From positions 1 to 18,205 of the forward strand of contig CAZHDT010000012.1 in the NCBI GenBank assembly GCA_964531505.1: a DNA stretch of 18,205 nucleotides, in the 5' to 3' direction. Shown here in pieces: positions 6,793 to 13,983 of this stretch (within the stretch, counting starts at the first letter, position 1; each line of letters starts with the position of its first letter). This stretch comes from UBA6264 sp964531505. GTDB taxonomy: Bacteria > Patescibacteriota > Patescibacteriia > UBA2591 > UBA6264. The notes beneath the pieces are model-generated. The model did no database searches. It was not told the DNA's origin and saw only the letters and a list, made by a program, of their open reading frames with translations. A program made the position numbers and the translations under genes.

Positions 6793-8247
6793 ATGGGAGA
6801 AAAAGAACAAAGAATTAAAAAATTTGAACAAATTCAAGAATCAGGAATCAATTGTTATCCAGCAGAATCGAATCGTTCCCATACTTGCGCGCAAGCGACA
6901 GAGCTTTTCGATGAATTAACAGACCGGGAAATTTCTTTAGCTGGCCGGTTGGTTTTATTTCGTTCTCACGGCAAGGCAAGTTTTGGTCATTTGGAAGATG
7001 GGAGTGGAAGATTTCAGATTTTTCTAAGGCAAGATGATTTAGGAGAGGAACAATATAAATTTTTTATTAAAAATATTGATTTAGGCGATTTTTTGGAATT
7101 TAAAGGAAAGGTTTTTAAAACTCAAAAAAATGAAAAAACTTTAAGGGTTTTTTCTTGGAAAATTTTAACAAAATCAATTTTACCTTTGCCGGAAAAATGG
7201 CACGGATTGGTTGATCTAGAGGTTCGCTTTCGCCAACGTTATTTGGATTTATTAGCCAACAAAGAAACTAAAGAAATTTTTTATAAAAGATCTCAAATTG
7301 TAAAATTAATTCGTGAATTTTTTAACCAAAGAGATTTTATGGAAGTGGAAACCCCGATTTTGCAACCCCTTTCCGGTGGTGCGGCCGCTCGTCCGTTTAT
7401 CACCCATCATCAAGCTTTGGATATGGATTTGTATTTGCGAATTGCTCCTGAATTATATTTAAAAAGGCTGATTGTGGGAGGATTTGAAAAAGTTTATGAA
7501 ATTGCTCGTTGTTTTAGAAATGAAGGAATTGACTGGGCGCACAATCCGGAATTTACGCAAATAGAATTTTATCAGGCTTATGCTGATTATCACGATTTAA
7601 TGAAATTAACTGAGGATTTAATGGAAAAATTAGTTAAGGAGATTAATGGGTCCTTAAAACTGCGTTATCAGGAAAATGAAATTGATTTCACCCCTCCTTA
7701 TCAACAAATGGATTACCGGCAAGCTTTATTAGATTATACGGGCGTTGATTTGGATAATGAAGATACAGAAAGTTTAAGAGAAAAGGCAGAAAAGATGAAA
7801 ATAAAAACAGAAATTAGTTGGGGTAAAGGAAAAATAATAGATGAAATTTATAAAGAAACCGTTCGACCTAAAATTATTCATCCCACTTTTTTAATCAACC
7901 ATCCCATTGAACTTTCTCCATTGGCAAAACAAATTTTTAATCGTCCAAATTATGTGGAAAGATTTCAGCTTTTAGTGTCGGGTCTAGAGGTTTGTAACGC
8001 TTTTTCTGAATTAAATAATCCCTTTGAACAGGAAAAAAGATTTAAAGAACAACAGAACTTATTGGAAAAAGGTGATCAAGAAGCGCAACCATTTGACCAA
8101 GATTTTATAGACGCCTTAAAACAAGGAATGCCACCGACCGCGGGAGAAGGAATTGGAATTGACCGTTTAACCACCATTTTGACTGATAAAAAAAATATTA
8201 AGGAAGTAATTTTATTTCCCACCTTGAAGCCAAAAGTGGAAAAATAA
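6793..8247 (+). CDS. lysS: Lysyl-tRNA synthetase, class II
   Basis: The enzyme charges tRNA-Lys with lysine using ATP in the cytoplasm. The 484-residue protein has the N-terminal anticodon-binding OB fold (about 45-135; 'ISLAGRLVLFRSHGKASFGHL') and a class II catalytic core. Diagnostic signatures are 'PLSGGAAARPFITHH' and 'LYLRIAPELYLKRLIVGGF', motif 2 beginning FRNEG at 241-245 with 'HNPEFTQIEFY', and motif 3 'GIGIDRL' at 453-459. The length matches bacterial LysRS (about 480-505). It follows the greA terminator and precedes serS by 27 nt, so the two synthetase genes probably share a transcript. The ATG is in the recurrent 'ttattATG' context without a Shine-Dalgarno motif. Confidence 0.97.
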   Translation: MGEKEQRIKKFEQIQESGINCYPAESNRSHTCAQATELFDELTDREISLAGRLVLFRSHGKASFGHLEDGSGRFQIFLRQDDLGEEQYKFFIKNIDLGDFLEFKGKVFKTQKNEKTLRVFSWKILTKSILPLPEKWHGLVDLEVRFRQRYLDLLANKETKEIFYKRSQIVKLIREFFNQRDFMEVETPILQPLSGGAAARPFITHHQALDMDLYLRIAPELYLKRLIVGGFEKVYEIARCFRNEGIDWAHNPEFTQIEFYQAYADYHDLMKLTEDLMEKLVKEINGSLKLRYQENEIDFTPPYQQMDYRQALLDYTGVDLDNEDTESLREKAEKMKIKTEISWGKGKIIDEIYKETVRPKIIHPTFLINHPIELSPLAKQIFNRPNYVERFQLLVSGLEVCNAFSELNNPFEQEKRFKEQQNLLEKGDQEAQPFDQDFIDALKQGMPPTAGEGIGIDRLTTILTDKKNIKEVILFPTLKPKVEK

Positions 8248-8274
8248 AAGTTATTATTTATAAATATAAATTTT

Positions 8275-9540
8275 ATGATTGATATTAAAGTAATTAGGCA
8301 AAACCCTGAAAAAATAAAAAAAGCTTGTCAGGATAAAGGCGTTGAAGTGGATATTGATCAACTTTTGAAAATAGATGAAAAAAGAAGAAATCTAATTCAG
8401 ATAAATGAAGAACTAAAGTCACAACATAATCAATTAAATAAAAAAATTTCTTCTGCGCAGTTAGAAGAAAAAAATTTTTTGATTATTGAAGCTAAATCGC
8501 TTGTTCAAAAAATAGAAAAAAGCGATTATGATTTAAAAGAAATTGAAGCGCAATTTAATCAGGCAATAATTTTAGTTCCTAATCCGGCCCTGCCAGAAGT
8601 CAGAATAGGGGTGAATGAAACGGAAAATCAAGTTTTAAGGAAATGGGGGAAAATTCCCAAATTTAACTTTCCAATCAAAGATCATTTGACTTTGGGAAAT
8701 GATTTAGACCTAATTGATATTGACCGGGCTAGCAAGGTTTCTGGTAGCCGTTTTAGTTATTTGAAAAATGAATTGGCGATTTTGGAATATGCTTTAGTTC
8801 AATTTGTTTTTGAGATTTTAGTTAAAGAAGGATTTATTCCTGTCGTGCCACCAGTTATGATAAAAGAAGAGGCGATGAAAGCGATGGGTTATATAGAAAG
8901 AGGCAGAGACGAAATTTATCAAACAGCTAAAGATGGCCTTTATTTAATTGGAACAGCGGAACAGGCTCTTGGCCCTATGCATATGAATGAAATTTTTCAG
9001 ATAAAAGAATTACCTAAACGTTATGTTGGTTTTTCGTCTTGTTTTCGTCGAGAAGCCGGTTCTTATGGTAAAGATGTTAAAGGAATATTAAGAGTGCACC
9101 AATTTGATAAAATTGAAATGTTTAGTTTTACTTTACCTGAAAGTTCAAAAGAGGAGCATAAATTTTTACTTTCTATGGAAGAAAAAATGGTGCAGAAATT
9201 AGGAATTCCTTATCAGGTTTTGGACATATGTACTGGCGATTTAGGAGACCCAGCCGCTGCTAAATATGATATAGAATGCTGGATGCCAGGACAAAACAAG
9301 TATCGAGAAACTCATTCTACTTCTAATTGTCTTGATTTTCAAGCAAGAAGACTTAATATTCGTTTTCGCAATGAAAAAGGAGAAATGAATTATGTTCACA
9401 CTTTAAATGGCACGGCGTTTGCGATTGGTCGCATTTTAATTGCTATTATGGAAAATTATCAGCGAAAGGACGGTTCAATTAAAGTTCCTCAAGCGCTTAG
9501 AAAATATCTCAATTTTAAAAAAATTAAAAGAAAGAATTAA
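8275..9540 (+). CDS. serS: Seryl-tRNA synthetase
   Basis: The enzyme charges tRNA-Ser (and tRNA-Sec where present) with serine. The 421-residue protein has the N-terminal long-helix hairpin that reads the tRNA variable arm (about 1-100, starting 'MIDIKVIRQNPEKIKKAC') and a class II catalytic core. Visible motifs are 'TAEQAL' for substrate binding, motif 2 'FRREAGSYGKDVKGILRVHQF' split over residues from F257, and motif 3 'LNGTAFAIGRILIAIMENYQ'. The size is typical. The gene starts 27 nt after lysS, with no clear promoter between them, and is followed by a short hairpin terminator, so lysS-serS is a likely dicistron. Confidence 0.97.
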   Translation: MIDIKVIRQNPEKIKKACQDKGVEVDIDQLLKIDEKRRNLIQINEELKSQHNQLNKKISSAQLEEKNFLIIEAKSLVQKIEKSDYDLKEIEAQFNQAIILVPNPALPEVRIGVNETENQVLRKWGKIPKFNFPIKDHLTLGNDLDLIDIDRASKVSGSRFSYLKNELAILEYALVQFVFEILVKEGFIPVVPPVMIKEEAMKAMGYIERGRDEIYQTAKDGLYLIGTAEQALGPMHMNEIFQIKELPKRYVGFSSCFRREAGSYGKDVKGILRVHQFDKIEMFSFTLPESSKEEHKFLLSMEEKMVQKLGIPYQVLDICTGDLGDPAAAKYDIECWMPGQNKYRETHSTSNCLDFQARRLNIRFRNEKGEMNYVHTLNGTAFAIGRILIAIMENYQRKDGSIKVPQALRKYLNFKKIKRKN

Positions 9541-9557
9541 AATTTTTCTTTTAATTC

Positions 9558-9581
9558 AGCTAATTATAAGAATTAGCTTTT
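9558..9581 (+). terminator. Short intrinsic terminator after serS
   Basis: AGCTAATT (9558-9565) and AATTAGCT (9571-9578) form a perfect 8-bp stem with a 5-nt loop, followed by TTTAT. The stem is AT-rich, so termination may be partial; recJ starts 22 nt later with no strong promoter seen between. Confidence 0.6.
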
Positions 9582-9602
9582 ATATTAAAAATTTTTAAAA
9601 TT

Positions 9603-11300
9603 ATGGAAAAGATTTGGGAGATTGCCCCAGAAATAGAAGAAGATTTTCAGAATAAATTCCCGGAAATAAATCCGATTATTTTACAGTTGCTTTTTAACAG
9701 AGGTTTAAAAACTCAAAAAAAGATAGATGAATTCTTATTTCCAGACTATTCGCAGGATCTACACGATCCTTTTTTATTTAAAAATATGAAAAAGGCGGTT
9801 AATAGGATTTTTTCCGCTGTAGAGAAAGGAGAAAAAATGGTGGTTTGTGGAGATTATGACGCGGATGGAATTACGGCCTCGGCAATTTTATTTTTGACTT
9901 TTAAAAAAATGGGCGCTAAAAAAATCACAGTTTATATTCCAGACCGAGAAACAGACGGCTACGGTTTAAATAAAAAGATTGTTGAAAAGTTTATTAAAGA
10001 TAAGGTTGATTTAATTATTACTTGCGATTGCGGGACAACTAATTTTGAAGAAATAAAAATGGCAAAAAAAGCTGGGATAGATGTTATTGTTACTGACCAT
10101 CATTGTCCGGGAGAAGGGATTCCTCAAGTTTTTGCCATTATTAATCCGCAAATTGAAAAAGAAACATATCCTTTTAATTATTTAGCCGGGGTAGGGGTAG
10201 CATTTAAATTGATTCAAGGAATTTTAAAAAGTCCAAAATGCCAAATTGACAATAAAGAGGGAATGGAAAAATGGTTTCTTGATTTGGTGGCAATTGGCAC
10301 AGTCGCGGATTCTATGCCCATTTTAGGCGAGAATAGGACATTGGTAAAATACGGATTGATTGTTTTAAATAAAAGCGCTAATATTGGATTAAGGTCTTTA
10401 ATAAAAAAAAGCGGGCTTGTCTTGGGTGGGATTGAGACTAATAGTATTGTTTATTATCTCAGTCCCAGGCTTAATGCCGCAGCGCGAATTAAGCACGCCG
10501 AAGAAGCTTTAAAATTGATTTTAACAGAAGATGAAGAAAAAGCTAAAGAATTCGCGGACAACTTAAATGATTTTAATAAAAAAAGGCAGGTTTTAGTAGA
10601 AAGAGTCATTAAGGAAATTAGAGAACAAATTGATCCAGATTCAAAAGATAAAATATTAGTGTTACTTGGAAAAGATTGGCCTAAAGGAATTTTAGGACTG
10701 GCGGCGTCTAAATTATTAGATGAATATTATCGGCCAGTAATTATTCTTTCTCAAAAGGGTAAAGAGGCGGTTGGGTCGGGACGATCTATTCCAAACCTCA
10801 ATCTTCATGAAATATTATCTCAATTGGACAAATATTTCTCTCGTTTTGGAGGACATCCGGGCGCGGTTGGTCTAACATTAAAAGATATAAATTTATTTGA
10901 AGATTTTAAAAAAGAATTAAATAAAATTGCTGAGAAAAAGATAAAAGAAGAAGATTTTATTCCAAAAATAAAAATTGACGCTAAAGTAAAACTTAAGGAT
11001 ATTAATTGGGATTTGTATGAATCTTTGGTTAAATTTGAACCATTTGGCCGGGATAATTGGCAACCGAATTTTTTGGTGAGAAATGTTATTTTAAATGATT
11101 TGCAAAAAGTGGGACAAAAAAAACAGCATTGCCGTTTAGTAGTGGGGGATAATAAAAAAATGATTTATTTTTCTCCAAATTCCGGAGTCTTTGATTTTAA
11201 AAAAGGGGATCGTTTGGACATTATTTTTCAATTGGGTGTTAATCAATGGAACGGACATCAGGAATTGCAGTTTAAGGTGATTGATATTAAAAGGTCTTAA
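9603..11300 (+). CDS. recJ: Single-stranded-DNA-specific exonuclease RecJ
   Basis: RecJ degrades single-stranded DNA 5' to 3' in recombination and mismatch/base-excision repair, using two Mn2+/Mg2+ ions. The 565-residue protein shows the DHH phosphoesterase core: motif I 'GDYDADG' with D84, D86 and D88; motif III 'TDHH' with D165, H166 and H167; a 'GTVADSMPILGENR' region; then the DHHA1 domain with 'GSGRSI' and 'FGGHPGAVGL' (GGH at 416-418). A C-terminal OB-like domain (about 450-565, 'FEPFGRDNWQPNFLVRNV') completes the usual length. The tail beyond the OB domain seen in long RecJ proteins is absent. It lies 10 nt before the RNase HI gene and is probably co-transcribed with it, joining two nucleases of DNA repair and RNA primer/R-loop removal. 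Confidence 0.95.
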   Translation: MEKIWEIAPEIEEDFQNKFPEINPIILQLLFNRGLKTQKKIDEFLFPDYSQDLHDPFLFKNMKKAVNRIFSAVEKGEKMVVCGDYDADGITASAILFLTFKKMGAKKITVYIPDRETDGYGLNKKIVEKFIKDKVDLIITCDCGTTNFEEIKMAKKAGIDVIVTDHHCPGEGIPQVFAIINPQIEKETYPFNYLAGVGVAFKLIQGILKSPKCQIDNKEGMEKWFLDLVAIGTVADSMPILGENRTLVKYGLIVLNKSANIGLRSLIKKSGLVLGGIETNSIVYYLSPRLNAAARIKHAEEALKLILTEDEEKAKEFADNLNDFNKKRQVLVERVIKEIREQIDPDSKDKILVLLGKDWPKGILGLAASKLLDEYYRPVIILSQKGKEAVGSGRSIPNLNLHEILSQLDKYFSRFGGHPGAVGLTLKDINLFEDFKKELNKIAEKKIKEEDFIPKIKIDAKVKLKDINWDLYESLVKFEPFGRDNWQPNFLVRNVILNDLQKVGQKKQHCRLVVGDNKKMIYFSPNSGVFDFKKGDRLDIIFQLGVNQWNGHQELQFKVIDIKRS

Positions 11301-11310
11301 ATATTAAATT

Positions 11311-11712
11311 ATGAAATTTATAATACACACAGATGGAGGTTCTAGGGGTAATCCCGGGTTAGCTGGTTGCGGAGTAATAGTTTATAACCCCGCAACAAAA
11401 CAAAAAAAAGAATATTCTAAATTTTTAGGAATAGCGACTAATAATCAAGCTGAATATGAAGCCTTGATTTTAGCCCTTGAGAAAGCTAAAGAATTGAAAG
11501 CAACCGAGATTGAATGTTATTCTGACAGCCAATTATTGGTTGAACAATTAAATCGGCGTTATAAAGTAAAAAATCCCTTATTGGGATTATTATTCGTGAA
11601 AGTTTGGAATTTATCTCAATGCTTTAAGAAAATAAGTTTTTTACACATTTCTAGAGATAAAAACAAAGAAGCAGATAATTTGGTCAATCAAATTTTGGAC
11701 AAAAATTCTTAA
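11311..11712 (+). CDS. rnhA: Ribonuclease HI family protein
   Basis: RNase HI cleaves the RNA strand of RNA:DNA hybrids. This 133-residue protein is a compact single domain with the four catalytic carboxylates in order: D8 ('HTDGGSRGNPG'), E48 ('NNQAEYEAL'), D72 ('YSDSQLLVEQL') and D122 ('NKEADNLVN'). It lacks the basic handle of E. coli RNase HI and resembles the short subfamily with 'GxxxNNxAEYxAL' and a 'RDKNKEAD' end. It starts 10 nt after recJ. Its stop lies 15 nt from the 3' end of the convergent RNase P RNA gene, so transcription reading through it would produce antisense to that RNA. Confidence 0.93.
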   Translation: MKFIIHTDGGSRGNPGLAGCGVIVYNPATKQKKEYSKFLGIATNNQAEYEALILALEKAKELKATEIECYSDSQLLVEQLNRRYKVKNPLLGLLFVKVWNLSQCFKKISFLHISRDKNKEADNLVNQILDKNS

Positions 11713-11727
11713 TGGTTTATTGAACTT

Positions 11728-12164
11728 AAATAGATGAGTAAGCCGAATTCTGTTACCCCGAAGGGCGCGATCATTTATCTAGGATCGATTTCACAATCGA
11801 CCTCAAGCGACCTACCATAAACCTTGAAAATCAAGGTTTTTTATTTGGTCTTGCACTTAGGTAAGGATTTAGCCGTTTCAGTTCAACTTTTGGTTAAAAT
11901 GTTTTTTTCAAATCCCGTTAAGCGGAATAAGAGAAAATAAACCTTATAGTTGAATTCACCCTCAAGCGCTTTTGCTTTCGCTAAAAGCGATGAAGGGTGA
12001 TTTTGTCTTTTCAGACAAAATCGTCTCTGTTCGCACCTCTACCAACAAAAACGTTGGTGACAGGCGTTACCTGCTACCCGTCTCCCTTTTAAAAAAGGGA
12101 AGTGTTCGGACTTTCCTCTCCAAACTGGAATAAATCCGGTTTAGAGCGACCGCTCTATCTATTT
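11728..12164 (-). ncRNA. rnpB: RNase P RNA (M1-like, type A)
   Basis: This is the catalytic RNA that removes 5' leaders from pre-tRNAs. On the minus strand it opens with a P1 strand (12157-12164) complementary to its 3' end (11728-11735, AAATAGAT/ATCTATTT). The 5' conserved region has GAGGAAAGTCCGAAC and the 3' region has ACAGAATTCGGCTTAC. These form P4, AAG-U-CCGAA (12105-12113) against TTCGGCTT (11740-11747), including the universally conserved bulged U. The conserved GTGCAAGACCAAAT block is at 11843-11856, and a long P12-like hairpin is near 11957-12001. The length is about 437 nt. The L15 position reads GGCUAAAUCC rather than the GGU that pairs with tRNA CCA in E. coli. A strong promoter lies just upstream; no terminator is visible at the 3' end, so maturation by processing is likely. 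Confidence 0.95.
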
Positions 12165-12175
12165 AAGCCTTTTAA

Positions 12176-12204
12176 ATTTTAGCAAAAAAAATTCTCTTTG
12201 TCAA
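12176..12204 (-). promoter_or_regulatory. Strong sigma-70 promoter of rnpB
   Basis: Read on the minus strand: TTGACA (12204-12199), a 17-bp spacer and TAAAAT (12181-12176), with TG-C before the -10 (extended -10). The predicted start, about 12165-12170, falls at or a few bases before the P1 helix of RNase P RNA, which independently supports both calls. Confidence 0.93.
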
Positions 12205-12253
12205 ATTTTTGTACGAGATGAAGACATTGGAAACAGTTGCTTGTATTTTTGAG

Positions 12254-12259
12254 TATACT
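12254..12259 (+). promoter_or_regulatory. -10 box of a divergent small-RNA promoter
   Basis: TATACT at 12254-12259 places a start near 12265-12266, exactly where the left arm of a long closing helix begins. The -35 region is poor (GAAACA with an 18-bp spacer), so the promoter is either weak or activated. It diverges from the rnpB promoter about 50 bp away. Confidence 0.5.
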
Positions 12260-12329
12260 TAATAGACGGGAATTTATCCAGCGACCTGGACAGACTTTTT
12301 CTCTAAAGTGCGATTTAAAAACTTGAGTT

Positions 12330-12360
12330 AAAAGTTTGGTGGCTCAGCCACCAAACTTTT
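12330..12360. repeat. 31-bp palindrome, copy 1
   Basis: Perfect 15-bp arms (AAAAGTTTGGTGGCT and its reverse complement) flank a single central C. It lies within the apical region of the candidate small RNA. A second palindrome of the same length shares the outer ten bases and the inner GCT/AGC but differs at two stem positions on each arm in a compensatory manner. Confidence 0.95.
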
Positions 12361-12383
12361 GCTCTGTCCAGCCCGCTCCCAGT

Positions 12384-12407
12384 CTGCGTTTCCGAGCAGT
12401 TTTTTTT
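12384..12407 (+). terminator. Terminator of the candidate small RNA
   Basis: CTGC (12384-12387) pairs with GCAG (12396-12399), with further G-C pairing possible inside around a TTTC loop, followed directly by eight T residues (12400-12407). The stem is short but the T-tract is strong. Its first base overlaps the closing helix, so the two structures compete slightly. Confidence 0.6.
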
Positions 12408-12420
12408 CACCCTGTTTTTT

Positions 12421-12451
12421 AAAAGTTTGGAAGCTGAGCTTCCAAACTTTT
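12421..12451. repeat. 31-bp palindrome, copy 2
   Basis: Perfect 15-bp arms (AAAAGTTTGGAAGCT and its reverse complement) flank a single central G, starting 91 bp after the start of copy 1. It is preceded by six T and followed by an extra T, so it could also act as a back-up terminator for plus-strand transcripts. Relative to copy 1 the arm reads AA where copy 1 has TG, with TT instead of CA on the other side, preserving pairing. Confidence 0.95.
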
Positions 12452-12528
12452 TGCTTCGCGAGGAAAATAATTTAATTTATATTTAAATTTTTTAAATGGC
12501 TGTTGCCGAAATGAACAGAATAAAAATC
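12452..12528. other. AT-rich spacer between the palindromes and the sugar-transferase promoter
   Basis: Apart from a short GC-rich 'GCTTCGCGAGG' patch (12453-12463) and a weak 5-bp hairpin (CTGTT/AACAG, near 12500-12518), nothing is recognisable. No open frame of note is seen on either strand. Confidence 0.5.
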
Positions 12529-12557
12529 ATGACAAGAATAATCAAATTTGTTATAAT
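12529..12557 (+). promoter_or_regulatory. Sigma-70 promoter of the sugar transferase gene
   Basis: ATGACA (12529-12534; 5/6 match to TTGACA), a 17-bp spacer, then TATAAT (12552-12557) with TG-T before the -10. The predicted start near 12564 leaves a leader of about 27 nt to the ATG at 12592. It would drive the sugar transferase and, 12 nt after its end, gatB. Confidence 0.85.
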
Positions 12558-12591
12558 ATAAACATATTGATTGAATAAATTCAATTTTATT

Positions 12592-13971
12592 ATGAAAAAA
12601 TCTGACCTCATTTTTTCCGCCCTTTTAGTGCCTTTTGATTATTTGATTCTTGTTTTGGCTGGCATTTTTGTCTATTATCTCCGTTTTAACGCTTTAGTAG
12701 AATTAAGGCCGGTCATTTATGAAATACCTTTCGGACGTTATCTTGCCAGTTTATTGATAATTTTCTTTTTTTGGATTTTAATTTTTGTTTTGACCGGTCT
12801 TTACAATTTAAGCGATAAAAGACACTTCTCTAATGAAATTTCTAAAATATTTTTAGCTTGTACCGTAGGAACAATGTTAATTGTTCTTTTTATATTTTTT
12901 AAAGGAGAATATTTTTCTTCCCGTTTTATTATTTTGGCTGGCTGGCTGATGACAATTATTTTTATTTCTTTCAGCAGAATTTTAATCCATGGCTTGCAAT
13001 TATTCTATTACCGACATGGCAAAGGATTGGAACCGGTTTTAATTTTCGGTCAAGGGGAAACAGCAGAAGGAATTAATGTTTTCTTAAAAAATCATCCGGG
13101 AAATGGTTATCAAGTCATTGGTTGGGTAAAGAATATGAAAGGATTAAAGGAAGAATGGTCGTCTCGAACTAAAGAAATAAGCGAAATTATTCAAACCGGA
13201 CAAGATTTATCAAGGGACGAAATTTTAGAATTAGTTGAATTTTGCGAAGAAAACCAAATTATTTTTAAATACACCGCGGATACTTTTAATTCTCTTATTA
13301 GTAATATTAGAACGGAAACCTTAGCCGGTATTCCGATTGTCGTCATAAAAAAGACTTCCCTGGATGGTTGGGGAAGAATTTTAAAAAGAGTTGTTGATAT
13401 AATCTTTTCTTTTTTCGCTTTAATTTTTCTTTCCCCACTTTTTTTAATTTTAGCCATAATTATCAAAATTGATTCTAAGGGGACGGTTTTTGTGAAATTA
13501 AAAAGAGTTGGCGTAAAGAGAAATATTTTTTATATTTATAAATTTCGTTCCATGATTAATAATGCCGAAAAAATGAAAGAAAATCTTATGGAGAATAATG
13601 AAAGAAAAGAAGGGCCTTTATTTAAAATAAAAAATGACCCAAGAATTACCAACTTTGGCAAGGTTTTAAGAAAAACCAGTCTTGACGAATTGCCCCAGTT
13701 ATTAAATATTTTTAAAGGGGAAATGAGTATTGTTGGGCCTCGGCCCCATGAGCCAAAAGAAGTTTCAAATTACCAGAAAAAGCAGAAACAACTTTTAACT
13801 ATTAAACCAGGTTTGAGCGGTTTAGCTCAAATATCCGGCAGATCAGAGCTTTCCTTTGAAGAAGAGGCCAAATTGGATATTTATTATATTGAAAATTGGT
13901 CTTTAGGTTTTGATTTTAAGATAATTATTAAAACAATCCCGGTGGTAATTTTTAGAAAAAATGCCAGTTAA
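12592..13971 (+). CDS. Polyprenyl-phosphate sugar-1-phosphate transferase (bacterial sugar transferase family)
   Basis: Members transfer a hexose-1-phosphate from a nucleotide sugar to undecaprenyl phosphate at the inner membrane, the first step of an exopolysaccharide or surface glycan. Counting from the ATG at 12592 (459 residues), there are about four N-terminal membrane helices (about 5-130), a Rossmann-like CoA-binding-type domain ('EPVLIFGQGETAEGI', about 137-260), then the catalytic domain (about 265-459). That domain has its membrane helix, 'FVKLKRVGVKRNIFYIYKFRSM', split here as FVKLKRVG and FYIYKFRSM, and the conserved 'SLDELPQLLNIFKGEMSIVGPRP' block with its Asp-Glu pair. The sugar specificity cannot be told. 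An in-frame TTG at 12571 would add seven residues, but the ATG has the usual 'ttattATG' context and is preferred. No other glycan genes lie nearby. Confidence 0.9.
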   Translation: MKKSDLIFSALLVPFDYLILVLAGIFVYYLRFNALVELRPVIYEIPFGRYLASLLIIFFFWILIFVLTGLYNLSDKRHFSNEISKIFLACTVGTMLIVLFIFFKGEYFSSRFIILAGWLMTIIFISFSRILIHGLQLFYYRHGKGLEPVLIFGQGETAEGINVFLKNHPGNGYQVIGWVKNMKGLKEEWSSRTKEISEIIQTGQDLSRDEILELVEFCEENQIIFKYTADTFNSLISNIRTETLAGIPIVVIKKTSLDGWGRILKRVVDIIFSFFALIFLSPLFLILAIIIKIDSKGTVFVKLKRVGVKRNIFYIYKFRSMINNAEKMKENLMENNERKEGPLFKIKNDPRITNFGKVLRKTSLDELPQLLNIFKGEMSIVGPRPHEPKEVSNYQKKQKQLLTIKPGLSGLAQISGRSELSFEEEAKLDIYYIENWSLGFDFKIIIKTIPVVIFRKNAS

Positions 13972-13983
13972 TAAAAATAAAAA

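Larger units (their letters stand above)
12265..12407 (+). ncRNA. Candidate structured small RNA of unknown family, divergent from rnpB
   Basis: A stretch of about 143 nt begins at a predicted start site and ends in a T8 run. Its ends pair into a long interrupted helix: GAC 12265-12267 with GTC 12382-12384; GGG 12268-12270 with CCC 12378-12380; AGCG 12280-12283 with CGCT 12374-12377; CTGGACAGA 12286-12294 with TCTGTCCAG 12363-12371, about 19 bp in all. The enclosed part has a pyrimidine-rich single-stranded 5' side and a 31-nt near-perfect palindrome (12330-12360) on the 3' side. This overall shape (closing stem, bubble, inner hairpin) recalls 6S RNA in outline only. The SRP 'GGAAG' loop and tmRNA acceptor/T-arm features are absent. 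No open frame of note is present. The helix would also form on the minus strand, so orientation rests on the -10 box and terminator. Confidence 0.55.

Noticed and set aside
11957..12001. Long inverted repeat that could be an independent mobile palindrome
   Set aside because: It falls within RNase P RNA at the position of the variable P12 hairpin and is explained by that structure.
12230..12420. Identification of the stem-closed RNA as 6S RNA, SRP RNA or tmRNA
   Set aside because: No SRP GGAA-type apical loop, no tmRNA acceptor/T-arm or tag frame, and no convincing 6S conserved bubble sequence; left as unknown.
12571..12591. In-frame TTG start seven codons upstream of the sugar-transferase ATG
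   Set aside because: It lies within the short leader of a strong promoter, while the ATG at 12592 has the attATG context used by neighbours and directly begins the first membrane segment.
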